From: UBA11346 sp038060575
GTDB taxonomy: Bacteria; Planctomycetota; UBA11346
Assembly (NCBI GenBank): GCA_964652775.1
Contig: CAZZAM010000006.1
Location: forward strand, 1 to 64,000
DNA: 64,000 bases
Direction: 5' to 3'
Below the pieces are notes generated by a model. That model did no database searches. It saw nothing but the letters and a program-made list of their open reading frames with translations, and was not told the DNA's origin. Position 1 is the stretch's first letter; the number at the start of each line of letters is the position of its first letter. A program made the translations under genes and the position numbers. This document shows positions 37,816 to 45,757 of the stretch, in pieces.

Positions 37816-39393
37816 ATGACAACCGCGTCCGCATTGCCCACCGCCAAGCGCAAAGTGTGTTTCATCGGTGCCGGTTCGATTGGATTCACCCGCACGCTGA
37901 TGCGCGATCTGATGTGTGTGCCCGAGCTACGCGACTGTCTGGAGGTGTCGTTCACGGACATCAACGCCCAGAATCTGGAGATGGTTCGCCAGCTCTGTCA
38001 GCGTGATCTTGATCACAATCGCGTGGCGATTCGCATCCACGCTACCACCGACCGGCGCGCGGCGATTAGCGATGCCGACTTCGTGTTCTGCGTCGTGCGG
38101 ATCGGCGGGCTTGAGGCCTTCGCCACCGATGTCGACATTCCGCTGACCTACGGCGTTGATCAATGTGTCGGCGACACGCTGTGCGCTGGCGGCATCATGT
38201 ACGGCCAGCGCGGTATCGCCGCGATCCTCGGCTTCTGCAAAGACATTCGCGACGTCGCCAAGCCCGGCTGCATGCTGTTCAACTACGCCAATCCGATGGC
38301 GATGATGACCTGGGCGGCCAACGTATTTGGAAAAGTGCCAACGATCGGCTTGTGCCACGGTGTCCAAGGTGGACATCACCAGATCGCCGAATGCACGACG
38401 CACTGGGCGCGCAAACGTGGTCTGATCGGATCTGAGGAAACGGTGCCGCAGCACGAGGTCGATATCATCTGCGCCGGCATCAATCACCAGACGTGGTACA
38501 CGGCGGCGACCTGGCGCGGCATCGATTTGATTCCGCACATGCTGGAATTATTCGAGGGCCATCCCACGTATCCGAAAACCGAAAAGGTGCGCATCGATGT
38601 GCTGCGGCGATTCGGTTACTATTCAACCGAATCAAATGGCCATTTGTCGGAATACGTTGCGTGGTATCGCAAGCGGCCCGAGATGATTGCCGATTGGATT
38701 GATCTCGGCAGTTGGATTAGCGGCGAAACCGGCGGCTATCTGCGTTTCTGCAGCGAAGGTCGCAGTTGGTTCGAGACCGAATTCCCGCAATGGCTCGCGG
38801 AGCCGCCCAAAGCCTTTGATCCCAAGGAACGCAGCCATGAACACGGTTCATTCATCATCGAAGGGCTGATCACCGGCCGAGTCTATCGCGGTCACTTCAA
38901 CGTGATCAACGGAACGACGATCACCAATCTGCCCGCTGACGCTGTGGTTGAAGTTCCCGGCTATGTCGATCGCAACGGCATGAATATCCCCCGCGTCGGC
39001 GACCTGCCGATGGGCTGCGCGGCGGTGTGCAATCAGTCGATCAGCGTCCAGCGGCTGGCGGTGCACGCAGCAGTCAGTGGTGATGACGCACTCTTGCGTC
39101 AGGCGTTCCTCATGGATCCGTTGGTCGGCGCGGTGTGCAGTCCACCTGAGATTTGGCAGATGGTCGATGAGATGTTGGTCGCGGGCAAGTCGTGGTTGCC
39201 ACAGTACCGAGCTGCCATCGTGGCCGCAGCGGCACGCTTGGCCAATGGCAAGACGATCGCCACTCGGGTTGGCTATCAGGGCGCGGCACGAACCCACACC
39301 AAATCCGTCGAAGAAATGCGCGTGGCGCGCAGTGCGACGCAGCCGAAAACAACTCAGTCAACACCAGTGGCAGTGCAGAGCGCAAGCCGATAA
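37816..39393 (+). CDS. Glycoside hydrolase family 4 (alpha-galactosidase/alpha-glucosidase-like)
   Basis: A 525-residue GH4 enzyme, which uses NAD and a divalent metal to cleave glycosides by an oxidation-elimination route. The NAD motif is FIGAGSIGFTRTLMRDLM. The metal ligands are the Cys of GLCHGVQGG and the His of GINHQTWY. The CHGVQG form resembles the MelA branch (CHSVQG). There is no phosphate-specific assignment, so the substrate may be an unphosphorylated glycoside. A 25-residue Ser/Thr/Gln tail is extra. It is followed by an oxidoreductase and an aldo/keto reductase. Confidence 0.9.
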   Translation: MTTASALPTAKRKVCFIGAGSIGFTRTLMRDLMCVPELRDCLEVSFTDINAQNLEMVRQLCQRDLDHNRVAIRIHATTDRRAAISDADFVFCVVRIGGLEAFATDVDIPLTYGVDQCVGDTLCAGGIMYGQRGIAAILGFCKDIRDVAKPGCMLFNYANPMAMMTWAANVFGKVPTIGLCHGVQGGHHQIAECTTHWARKRGLIGSEETVPQHEVDIICAGINHQTWYTAATWRGIDLIPHMLELFEGHPTYPKTEKVRIDVLRRFGYYSTESNGHLSEYVAWYRKRPEMIADWIDLGSWISGETGGYLRFCSEGRSWFETEFPQWLAEPPKAFDPKERSHEHGSFIIEGLITGRVYRGHFNVINGTTITNLPADAVVEVPGYVDRNGMNIPRVGDLPMGCAAVCNQSISVQRLAVHAAVSGDDALLRQAFLMDPLVGAVCSPPEIWQMVDEMLVAGKSWLPQYRAAIVAAAARLANGKTIATRVGYQGAARTHTKSVEEMRVARSATQPKTTQSTPVAVQSASR

Positions 39394-39422
39394 CGATCCG
39401 TATCCATCCTCCGGAGAATTCC

Positions 39423-40433
39423 ATGTCTTCACCATTTCGTTGGGGCATCCTTGGCACCGGCAACATTGCGAAGAAATTCGCCGCCGGTCTTGCATCGGTG
39501 CCGGACGCCACCCTGGTTGCCGTTGGTTCGCGCACGGCCGCATCGGCAGCCGCGTTCGCCAAGGAATTCAAGATAGCCCACGTCCACGATTCGTACGCGG
39601 CGCTAGCCAGCGACTCAACGATAGATGCTATCTATATCGCTACGCCGCATCCGCTCCATCGCGAGAACGCCGTGCTCTGTCTTGAACACGGCAAGGCAGT
39701 GCTATGCGAAAAACCATTCACGGTCAATCTTGCCGAGGCTCAGGCTGTCGTCGCCGTGGCACGACGGAAGAAGGCGTTCTGTATGGAAGCACTGTGGACG
39801 CGCTTCTTGCCGGTGACCGTCCAGGTGCGGCAGTGGCTTGATCAGCAAGAGATCGGTGAGGTGCGGATGATGACCGCCGATTTCGGTTTCCGTGCGGGTT
39901 GGAATCCTACGTCACGACTGTTGGATCCGGCGCTCGCTGGCGGTGCGCTCCTCGACGTTGGTTGCTACACGTTGGCGTATGCACGCATGGTATTTGGCGC
40001 TGATCCCCAGCGCATCCAGGCGATGGCTCATCTTGGTGAGACGCGCGTCGATGAGCAGATTGCCATGACCGCGCAGTATGCCGGTGGTGGCTTGGCCAAC
40101 CTGACAGCAGCAGTGCGTACCAACACCAATCACGATGTGTGGATCTACGGAACCACCGGTAAAATCCACGTTCCCAGCTTCTGGAATGGCCGTCGCGCAA
40201 CCTTGTTCCGCGATGGCAAAGAGCCGCTGCCCTGTGAACCGACGTTCGTCGGTAACGGCTACAACTACCAAGCCGTCGAAGTCGCCACCTGCGTGCGCGC
40301 TGGGAAAACAGAAAGTGCGATTGTTCCACTCGCGACGTCGTTGGCGATCATGGAGAGCATGGACGCCGTGCGGAAACAGATCGGACTGGTCTATCCCATG
40401 GATACGTCAGCCACAGCGAAGAAGGCTCAGTAG
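39423..40433 (+). CDS. Gfo/Idh/MocA-family oxidoreductase
   Basis: A 336-residue NAD(P)-dependent sugar or polyol dehydrogenase. The dinucleotide motif is GILGTGNIAKKFAAGL. The CEKPFTVNL segment provides the conserved Lys, and MEALWTRFLPV and GALLDVGCYTLAYARM the substrate side, as in dimeric dihydrodiol or xylose dehydrogenases. ATG 39423 is the start; it lies 29 bp after the GH4 gene. It likely oxidises or reduces the released sugar. Confidence 0.9.
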   Translation: MSSPFRWGILGTGNIAKKFAAGLASVPDATLVAVGSRTAASAAAFAKEFKIAHVHDSYAALASDSTIDAIYIATPHPLHRENAVLCLEHGKAVLCEKPFTVNLAEAQAVVAVARRKKAFCMEALWTRFLPVTVQVRQWLDQQEIGEVRMMTADFGFRAGWNPTSRLLDPALAGGALLDVGCYTLAYARMVFGADPQRIQAMAHLGETRVDEQIAMTAQYAGGGLANLTAAVRTNTNHDVWIYGTTGKIHVPSFWNGRRATLFRDGKEPLPCEPTFVGNGYNYQAVEVATCVRAGKTESAIVPLATSLAIMESMDAVRKQIGLVYPMDTSATAKKAQ

Positions 40434-40475
40434 TCGTTCGTTCACACCACGCTCACTTCCAACCCCGGATATCCC

Positions 40476-41456
40476 ATGCGCTACGGTACCGTTGATGGCG
40501 TCACCCAACCAGTCTCCCGCGTGGTGCTTGGCACCATGATCATCAATCGTCCGGAAAAGGATAAGAGCTTCGCGCTCCTTGACGCGGCGCTGGAACTGGG
40601 TTGCAACACCCTCGACACGGCAAACGGATACGCCGGCGGCGAGAGCGAACGCTGCATCGGAGATTGGATGCAGGAGCGACGCAACCGCGAGCAGGTGGTC
40701 ATCCTCACCAAGGGTTGTCACCACAATCAGGATCGCAAACGAGTAACGACGTTTGATCTCGCCAGTGATCTCCACGATTCGCTTGCGCGGCTGAAGACGT
40801 CCTATGTCGACATCTATCTGCTGCACCGCGACGACGCCGACGTTCCGGTTGGTCCACTGATCGAGGCCTTCAACGAACACGTCCGTGCCGGAAAAATCCG
40901 CGCTTTTGGCGGATCAAACTGGTCGCACCAGCGTATCGCCGAAGCCAATGCCTACGCCAAGTCCAAGGGTCTGCGCGGTTTCACCGCATCCTCACCCAAC
41001 TTCGGACTCGCCGAACAAGTCGCGGATCCATGGGGACCTGGCTGCGAAACGATCAGTGGTCCGCAGAAGACCGAAGCGCGGGCCTGGTATCAGCAGACGA
41101 AGATGCCGGTGTTCGCCTATTCGAGTCTCGGTCGTGGCCTACTGTCGGGCCGCATTTCACGTGCGAATTGGGAGCAGACGAAAACGCTGCTCGATGGCGC
41201 CGCGACCAAGGCATACGCCCACGAATGTAATTTTCTCCGTCTCGATCGCCTGCATCAGCTGGCGAGCCAGAAGGGGGTCACGGTTCCCCAGCTCGCACTG
41301 GCGTGGATCTGCAATCAGCCGCTCGAGGTCTACGCGCTGGTCGGTGCAGCGAACCGCGACGAACTGAGTAATAGCATCGCTGGTAGCGAACTGCGTCTGA
41401 CGTCGGACGAGTGCGCGTGGCTGGATCTGCGCGCCGAGCGGGCAAGCGCGCGCTGA
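40476..41456 (+). CDS. Aldo/keto reductase
   Basis: A 326-residue TIM-barrel NADPH-dependent reductase. The catalytic set is visible: D and Y in NTLDTANGYAGGESE, K in VILTKG and H in IYLLHRDD. The cofactor loops (GAANRDEL near the C-terminus) are also present. It is the third gene of the sugar operon, 42 bp after the Gfo/Idh/MocA gene, and is followed by an R element. The substrate is not evident. Confidence 0.9.
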   Translation: MRYGTVDGVTQPVSRVVLGTMIINRPEKDKSFALLDAALELGCNTLDTANGYAGGESERCIGDWMQERRNREQVVILTKGCHHNQDRKRVTTFDLASDLHDSLARLKTSYVDIYLLHRDDADVPVGPLIEAFNEHVRAGKIRAFGGSNWSHQRIAEANAYAKSKGLRGFTASSPNFGLAEQVADPWGPGCETISGPQKTEARAWYQQTKMPVFAYSSLGRGLLSGRISRANWEQTKTLLDGAATKAYAHECNFLRLDRLHQLASQKGVTVPQLALAWICNQPLEVYALVGAANRDELSNSIAGSELRLTSDECAWLDLRAERASAR

Positions 41457-41483
41457 CGATTCACGGGTGAATCTCAAACTACC

Positions 41484-41635
41484 AAGGCAACCGCAGAGGC
41501 GCAGAGGCCGCGGAGGGCGCAGAGACGACAAGGGTCATGCAGGCGCAGGATTGATTCAGCGTGCTGGGGATAGAGCGAGCCTAGCATGCTCTCCTCTGCG
41601 ATCTCAGCGGCCTCTGCGCCTCTGCGGTTGCCTTG
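41484..41635. repeat. Paired R repeat element after the aldo/keto reductase
   Basis: R forward at 41484-41525 and R reverse at 41594-41635 with a 68-bp spacer that is unlike the spacers at 15187 and 36741. It separates convergent genes. Confidence 0.9.
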
Positions 41636-41650
41636 GATGGTTTTGCTAGA

Positions 41651-42478
41651 CTAGCCCATGGTTTTCGATGGGTTTTCACCGAAGCGAGCTTTGTACGCGC
41701 GCGCAAAAGCACGGTGATCATCATAGCCGCACGTTGTCGCGATCGCTTTAACTGTGGTGCCGCCACGGCGGAGCAATTCACGCGCACGATCCAGGCGAAC
41801 TTGTTGCAAGTACGCTCGCGGACCACAGCCGTAGTTAGTCCGGAAACGACGAAATAACGTGCTGCGATTGACGCCGAGACGCCCGGCTGCTCCACCAACT
41901 GTGAGATCGCCCTCGTATCCGGCGTCGATAATCAGGCGCAGTGCGACAGCCGGATCTGCAGGTTCGGCTGGACTGCCTGCAGGCAGCAGTGCTTCGGCAA
42001 TACGCAGCGCCAAAACTGCGGGAGTGAACGGCGAACACGTTGTCGCGGCGTAGGCGGCTTCAGCGTCGTCGCAGATGCGCCAGAGTGCTGGCATCGCGGC
42101 TTGGCGAAGAATGCGTACGGATCCCATGAAACCGATTTGTGAAAGCAGTGTGGTTGCAGCTGAGCCATGCAGTGGGAGCCACGTATAACGCCACGGTCGT
42201 TGCGGATCCTCACGATAGCGTGCGCGATCACTGGCGACGAGGGCGAAAATGTCACCTGGTGCCAGTGGCTCAGCGCGACCGCCATCGACGGACAGCCAAC
42301 CAGCTCCTGACTGGATGATATGGAGACCGGAGACGGCTGACACGTGCTCAAGGTCAAAGCTGCCGGTGCCGCGTAGTCGGCTGATACCCGCCAACCAAGT
42401 ACCGGCTGCCGGATTCGGCGCCGCGGCTGGAGTAAAAACTCGCTGAACGTATTGGGCATGACGCTGTACGTGCAACAT
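41651..42478 (-). CDS. AraC-family transcription regulator, second
   Basis: A 275-residue regulator with an N-terminal cupin sensor (SGAGWLSVDGGRAEPLAPGD, then a WRYTWLPLHG segment) and a C-terminal AraC domain (about 175-270): LTVGGAAGRLGVNRSTLFRRF and VKAIATTCGYDDHRAFARAY. It is divergent from the PhyH gene, with a 76-bp gap, and probably controls it. Confidence 0.9.
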   Translation of the reverse strand: MLHVQRHAQYVQRVFTPAAAPNPAAGTWLAGISRLRGTGSFDLEHVSAVSGLHIIQSGAGWLSVDGGRAEPLAPGDIFALVASDRARYREDPQRPWRYTWLPLHGSAATTLLSQIGFMGSVRILRQAAMPALWRICDDAEAAYAATTCSPFTPAVLALRIAEALLPAGSPAEPADPAVALRLIIDAGYEGDLTVGGAAGRLGVNRSTLFRRFRTNYGCGPRAYLQQVRLDRARELLRRGGTTVKAIATTCGYDDHRAFARAYKARFGENPSKTMG

Positions 42479-42554
42479 ACGGCCTCAACATGCACCATAG
42501 TATGGTCGATTACCAGTGTTTTAGTCGGTATACTGCACCACAGGAGCACAACCC

Positions 42555-43457
42555 ATGAGCCAGTGGTTTCCCAACGCCGTGTCCCCGACCGAACTGGAGA
42601 TATTCCTCTTCGATCTCAATGGCTTCATCATCATCCGGAACGCGCTCTCGCCGGCCGAATTGGTAGAAGGCAACGCGACGATGGATCGCTTGCAGCATCT
42701 CAAGCCGGGGGACTGGTTTGGTCATATCCACGCGCACAGCTACGGCGGCAATGACGGCGTGAACTTCCAGCAGATCTATGAAGGCGGGCCGATCTGGGAG
42801 CGCATGATCGATCATCCGAGTTACATCGAGAAGGTTCGTACCTTCGTCGGCGGCGAGGGCAGCTTCGACTACAACCACGGGCCGTTGTTCATCGACGAGT
42901 GCTTCGCCAGCATCCGTGCCGAAGGCGAGGCGATCGGCATGCATAGCGGTGGCCAGAACGGTTGTGCGCGCACGCTCTACCGGGTTCAGGATCGCAAATT
43001 TCACGCGCAGCAAGTCAATGTGCTGATCGCCTGGAAGGACATTGGCCCTGGTGACGGCGCAACCATGGTCGTTCCAGCCAGCCACAAAGCCAACTTCCCG
43101 CATCCGCAATACGGTGAAAAATCCATGCGTGGTAATCGTGAGGTAAGCAGCGGCGACGGAATGGTTGGCGCTATCGAGGTTCATCTCAAGGCCGGCGACG
43201 CGATCATTTTCACTGACCACATCATGCATGGTTCAGCGGCGCGACGGAATCCAGACCAGCGGCGTATTTCGGTATATCGCTATGGAGTCAGTTGGAGTCG
43301 TCCACGCCATCCGTATCGGGCAAGCCAGGCACTGATGGACCGACTCAACGAGCGTGCGTGTGGCATCGTTGATCCGCAGCCGCAGGTACTGGCGCCTCCT
43401 GTCACGACCTGCGCTAACGAGTGTCATGCTGACAGCTTGGTTGGCTCGGCACGGTAG
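42555..43457 (+). CDS. Phytanoyl-CoA dioxygenase (PhyH) family protein
   Basis: A 300-residue Fe(II)/2-oxoglutarate-dependent oxygenase. Likely iron ligands are in AIGMHSGGQNG and in FTDHIMHGSAARRN, whose Arg-rich tail (RRNPDQRRISVYRY) would hold 2-oxoglutarate. The first HxD position is not a clear match, so activity is not certain. PhyH proteins are common beside AraC regulators in PVC-group genomes, mostly without known substrates. Confidence 0.85.
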   Translation: MSQWFPNAVSPTELEIFLFDLNGFIIIRNALSPAELVEGNATMDRLQHLKPGDWFGHIHAHSYGGNDGVNFQQIYEGGPIWERMIDHPSYIEKVRTFVGGEGSFDYNHGPLFIDECFASIRAEGEAIGMHSGGQNGCARTLYRVQDRKFHAQQVNVLIAWKDIGPGDGATMVVPASHKANFPHPQYGEKSMRGNREVSSGDGMVGAIEVHLKAGDAIIFTDHIMHGSAARRNPDQRRISVYRYGVSWSRPRHPYRASQALMDRLNERACGIVDPQPQVLAPPVTTCANECHADSLVGSAR

Positions 43458-43499
43458 GCACTGCTTGTGTGCTGTATGTCCAAGTTCAATCTGGTGGAC

Positions 43500-44789
43500 A
43501 TGGATAAACCCGCGCAACATGTTCCTCGCGTATTGTTGCTGACGCTGTTGATCGTCACCATCGGTGTGGCTGCTGATGTTGTTGCCCATACCAGCGCGCA
43601 TCCTGATGGCCGCGTGGCGTTCAGTTTCGATGCCTCGGCATGGAAGTCGCACGATGACATGCGTCGTCTGCCAATCGGTGTTTTCGATTCGGGGATTGGC
43701 GGACTCACGGTGATGGAGGCGCTGTTGAAGCTGGATGTGTACAACAACGAAACCCGGAAGCGGGGCGCCGACGGCGTGCCGGACTTCGCGCAGGAGCGCT
43801 TCATCTATTTTGGCGACCAAGCGAACATGCCGTACGGTCAATATCCCGCCGCCGAGCGCACCGATTTTCTGCGCGAGTTGATTCTCAAAGACGCCGTCTT
43901 CCTGCTTGGCCGCCGGGCTTGGCCCGCCATCGGTAACCAACCCACCTACACGAAACTTCCGGTCAAAGCGATCGTCATTGCCTGCAACACGGCGACGGCG
44001 TACGGATTGGACGACATCCGTGCGGCTGTGGCGACATGGAAAATACCGGTTGTGGTCGTTGGTGTCGTCGAAGCTGGTGCGCGCGCCGTGTTGAGCGCTG
44101 AGTATGACGGTGGCATTGGTGTTCTCGCCACGGTTGGTACCTGCGCGAGCGGCGCTTATCCACGCACGATCACCAGCACCCTCGGTTTGGCGGGGCACAG
44201 CGTGCCGCTGATCGTGCAGCAGGGGAGCGCGACACTCGCCGGTGTAATTGAAGGCAACGCGGCTTTCCCAGAACCGGTGTCAACCTACGTGATGCGCGAG
44301 GTGCGCGCATTGGCAGACACCTATCGCGCCCAGAAGCCAACCAAACCGCTGGCGGCAATCGTTCTCGGCTGCACGCATTTTCCGCTTATCGAACGCGAAC
44401 TCGCGACCGCCTTCACCGCGTTGCGCGCTGAGCCGGGTTGGAGTGACCTGATTGCCGAACACCTCGTGTTTGTGAATCCAGCCGAAGCCACGGCGCTTGA
44501 GTTGTATCGCCTGTTAGCCCACAGCGACCTGCGCTTGAAATCCGGCCAAACGTGCGACCTGGTTCGCGATCAGTTCTACATCTCGGTGCCGCGCAGCGAA
44601 TCCCCTGGCGTGAAACTCGCGGCAGACGGCAGCTTGGATCGCGACTACAAGTACACGCGTCAGCCAGGCAACCTAGAGCGCGAAGATACGAAGAACGTTC
44701 CCATGACCCCGGCGACGCTTCCGGAGTCGAGTGTAAATCTGCTGCGCAATAAACTGCACGAGGTGTGGAAGCGGTTGGGTGGGGGATGA
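43500..44789 (+). CDS. Glutamate/aspartate-racemase-like protein with N-terminal membrane anchor or signal
   Basis: A 429-residue protein of the MurI fold. The acid in VFDSGIGG (D63) and the two catalytic Cys in ACNTATAYG (C162) and LGCTHFP (C291) are all there. MurI is normally cytoplasmic and about 270 residues. Here an N-terminal hydrophobic stretch (VPRVLLLTLLIVTIGVAADVV) precedes the enzyme, and extra segments lie at about 80-135 and at the C-terminus. ATG 43500 follows GGTGG; ATG 43476 is an alternative. It could racemise an amino acid outside the cytoplasm or serve a non-MurI role. Confidence 0.75.
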   Translation: MDKPAQHVPRVLLLTLLIVTIGVAADVVAHTSAHPDGRVAFSFDASAWKSHDDMRRLPIGVFDSGIGGLTVMEALLKLDVYNNETRKRGADGVPDFAQERFIYFGDQANMPYGQYPAAERTDFLRELILKDAVFLLGRRAWPAIGNQPTYTKLPVKAIVIACNTATAYGLDDIRAAVATWKIPVVVVGVVEAGARAVLSAEYDGGIGVLATVGTCASGAYPRTITSTLGLAGHSVPLIVQQGSATLAGVIEGNAAFPEPVSTYVMREVRALADTYRAQKPTKPLAAIVLGCTHFPLIERELATAFTALRAEPGWSDLIAEHLVFVNPAEATALELYRLLAHSDLRLKSGQTCDLVRDQFYISVPRSESPGVKLAADGSLDRDYKYTRQPGNLEREDTKNVPMTPATLPESSVNLLRNKLHEVWKRLGGG

Positions 44790-44814
44790 GGTAATAAGAC
44801 TCGATGTTGTCGGT

Positions 44815-44843
44815 TGCATACTAAGCCATTGGCTTAGTATGCA
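44815..44843. promoter_or_regulatory. Perfect 13-bp-arm palindrome before the BrnT-like gene
   Basis: TGCATACTAAGCC and GGCTTAGTATGCA are perfect complements with a 3-bp ATT loop. The palindrome ends 3 bp before the ATG at 44847. It is most likely the operator for the HTH antitoxin encoded next, and could also fold over the ribosome site in the mRNA. Confidence 0.75.
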
Positions 44844-44846
44844 CGC

Positions 44847-45137
44847 ATGCGGTTTGAGTGGGACCCTGCCAAAGAAGCAGCCAATCAGACCAAGCACGGT
44901 ATCTCATTCGTGGCCGCAACCGCACTCTTCACCAGCGGGGCAGACTACCTGGAGATTGTTGATGAACAGCACGGCGAAGAGTAACTACGGCTCATCGCCA
45001 TAGGTCCTATCGCAAGGGGCATCATCATGGTTGTATTCACTGAGCGCAGCGAGGACTCCATTCGGATCATCAGCGCACGGCGAGCGACCACCGCAGAGCT
45101 CCGGCTCTATAGAAACCAGATGGAAGGAACATCATGA
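44847..45137 (+). pseudogene. brnT: BrnT-like toxin gene interrupted by an in-frame stop
   Basis: The frame starts as a BrnT toxin, MRFEWDPAKEAANQTKHGISF, but meets TAA at 44982-44984 (codon 46). Beyond it the same frame goes on to codon 97 with LRLIAIGPIARGIIMVVF and IRIISARRATTAELRLY, the rest of the BrnT fold. A single nonsense change therefore cuts the RNase-like toxin in half. The far end overlaps the antitoxin ATG (ATGA), so the reading frame relation is intact. Confidence 0.85.
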
Positions 45138-45418
45138 CCGATCGTGAACTCACTGCAGCCGACTTTGCCAAGTCCATCCGCCACAGCGTCCGCGTGCGTC
45201 TGATGGAAGGGCGTACGACGAAGGGCAGCGATATCATCGCCCTGCGCAACTTCACCGGACTCACGCAGGAAGCATTTGCCGAAGCGCTGGGCATCAGTGT
45301 CCACACACTTCGCAACTGGGAACAGGATCGTCGTCATCCGGATGGACCAGCGCTGGCGCTCCTGCGAGTTGCAGCTCGTCATCCGCGGGTACTCAAAGAA
45401 AACTTGGCGGCGGTTTGA
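45134..45418 (+). CDS. HTH (XRE/NadS-like) antitoxin-type regulator
   Basis: A 94-residue DNA-binding protein. The helix-turn-helix is LRNFTGLTQEAFAEALGISV followed by HTLRNWEQDRRHP, as in the NadS/HigA type antitoxins. BrnT is normally paired with BrnA, a ribbon-helix-helix protein, so the partner here is of another type. It overlaps the toxin gene by 4 bp. A degenerate copy of its last 70 bp is found again at 47704. Confidence 0.88.
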   Translation: MTDRELTAADFAKSIRHSVRVRLMEGRTTKGSDIIALRNFTGLTQEAFAEALGISVHTLRNWEQDRRHPDGPALALLRVAARHPRVLKENLAAV

Positions 45419-45693
45419 GTCACGTATCGGTTTGCTGCTGGTGTCGCCGATCTGATAGACGTCGAGTCGGCGGGCATCGTGTGAGGCAAGCTATTAACCT
45501 GCAGCAGTGGTAACGTTCATGTATCTAGCTGACGGGGCTGGTTGCGGCAACGTTACTGGATTTTGGCATGGAACCGATCATGGGCGCGGCGCAGGGGCAA
45601 TGGACCCGGGAACGCCGATCTCCTGATCGGCCGGGTTTCAGGTCCCACGACAGCGCAGCCAAGGTCGCCCCTGGCCTTAACGCAAAGCCATTG
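45346..45693 (+). repeat. Direct repeat, copy A (3' end of HTH gene plus 270 bp)
   Basis: From the last 25 codons of the HTH gene through 45693 the sequence is repeated, with changes, at 47704-48010. It holds two inverted repeats: GTAACGTT...AACGTTAC at 45510-45556 and the palindrome GCCGATCTCCTGATCGGC at 45614-45631. About 45 bp present here (near 45440-45490) are missing in copy B. The gene-free stretch 45419-45757 consists almost wholly of this repeat. Confidence 0.85.
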
Positions 45694-45757
45694 GGCGCGA
45701 GGGCGAGCGCGTGTCCCAGTCTTTGTGCTGCCGGTTAGCCTTGCCTGACGCCCGCCC

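Noticed and set aside
45542..45748. Small frame inside direct repeat copy A
   Set aside because: It is repeat DNA with palindromes, and the matching copy B does not keep the same reading frame.
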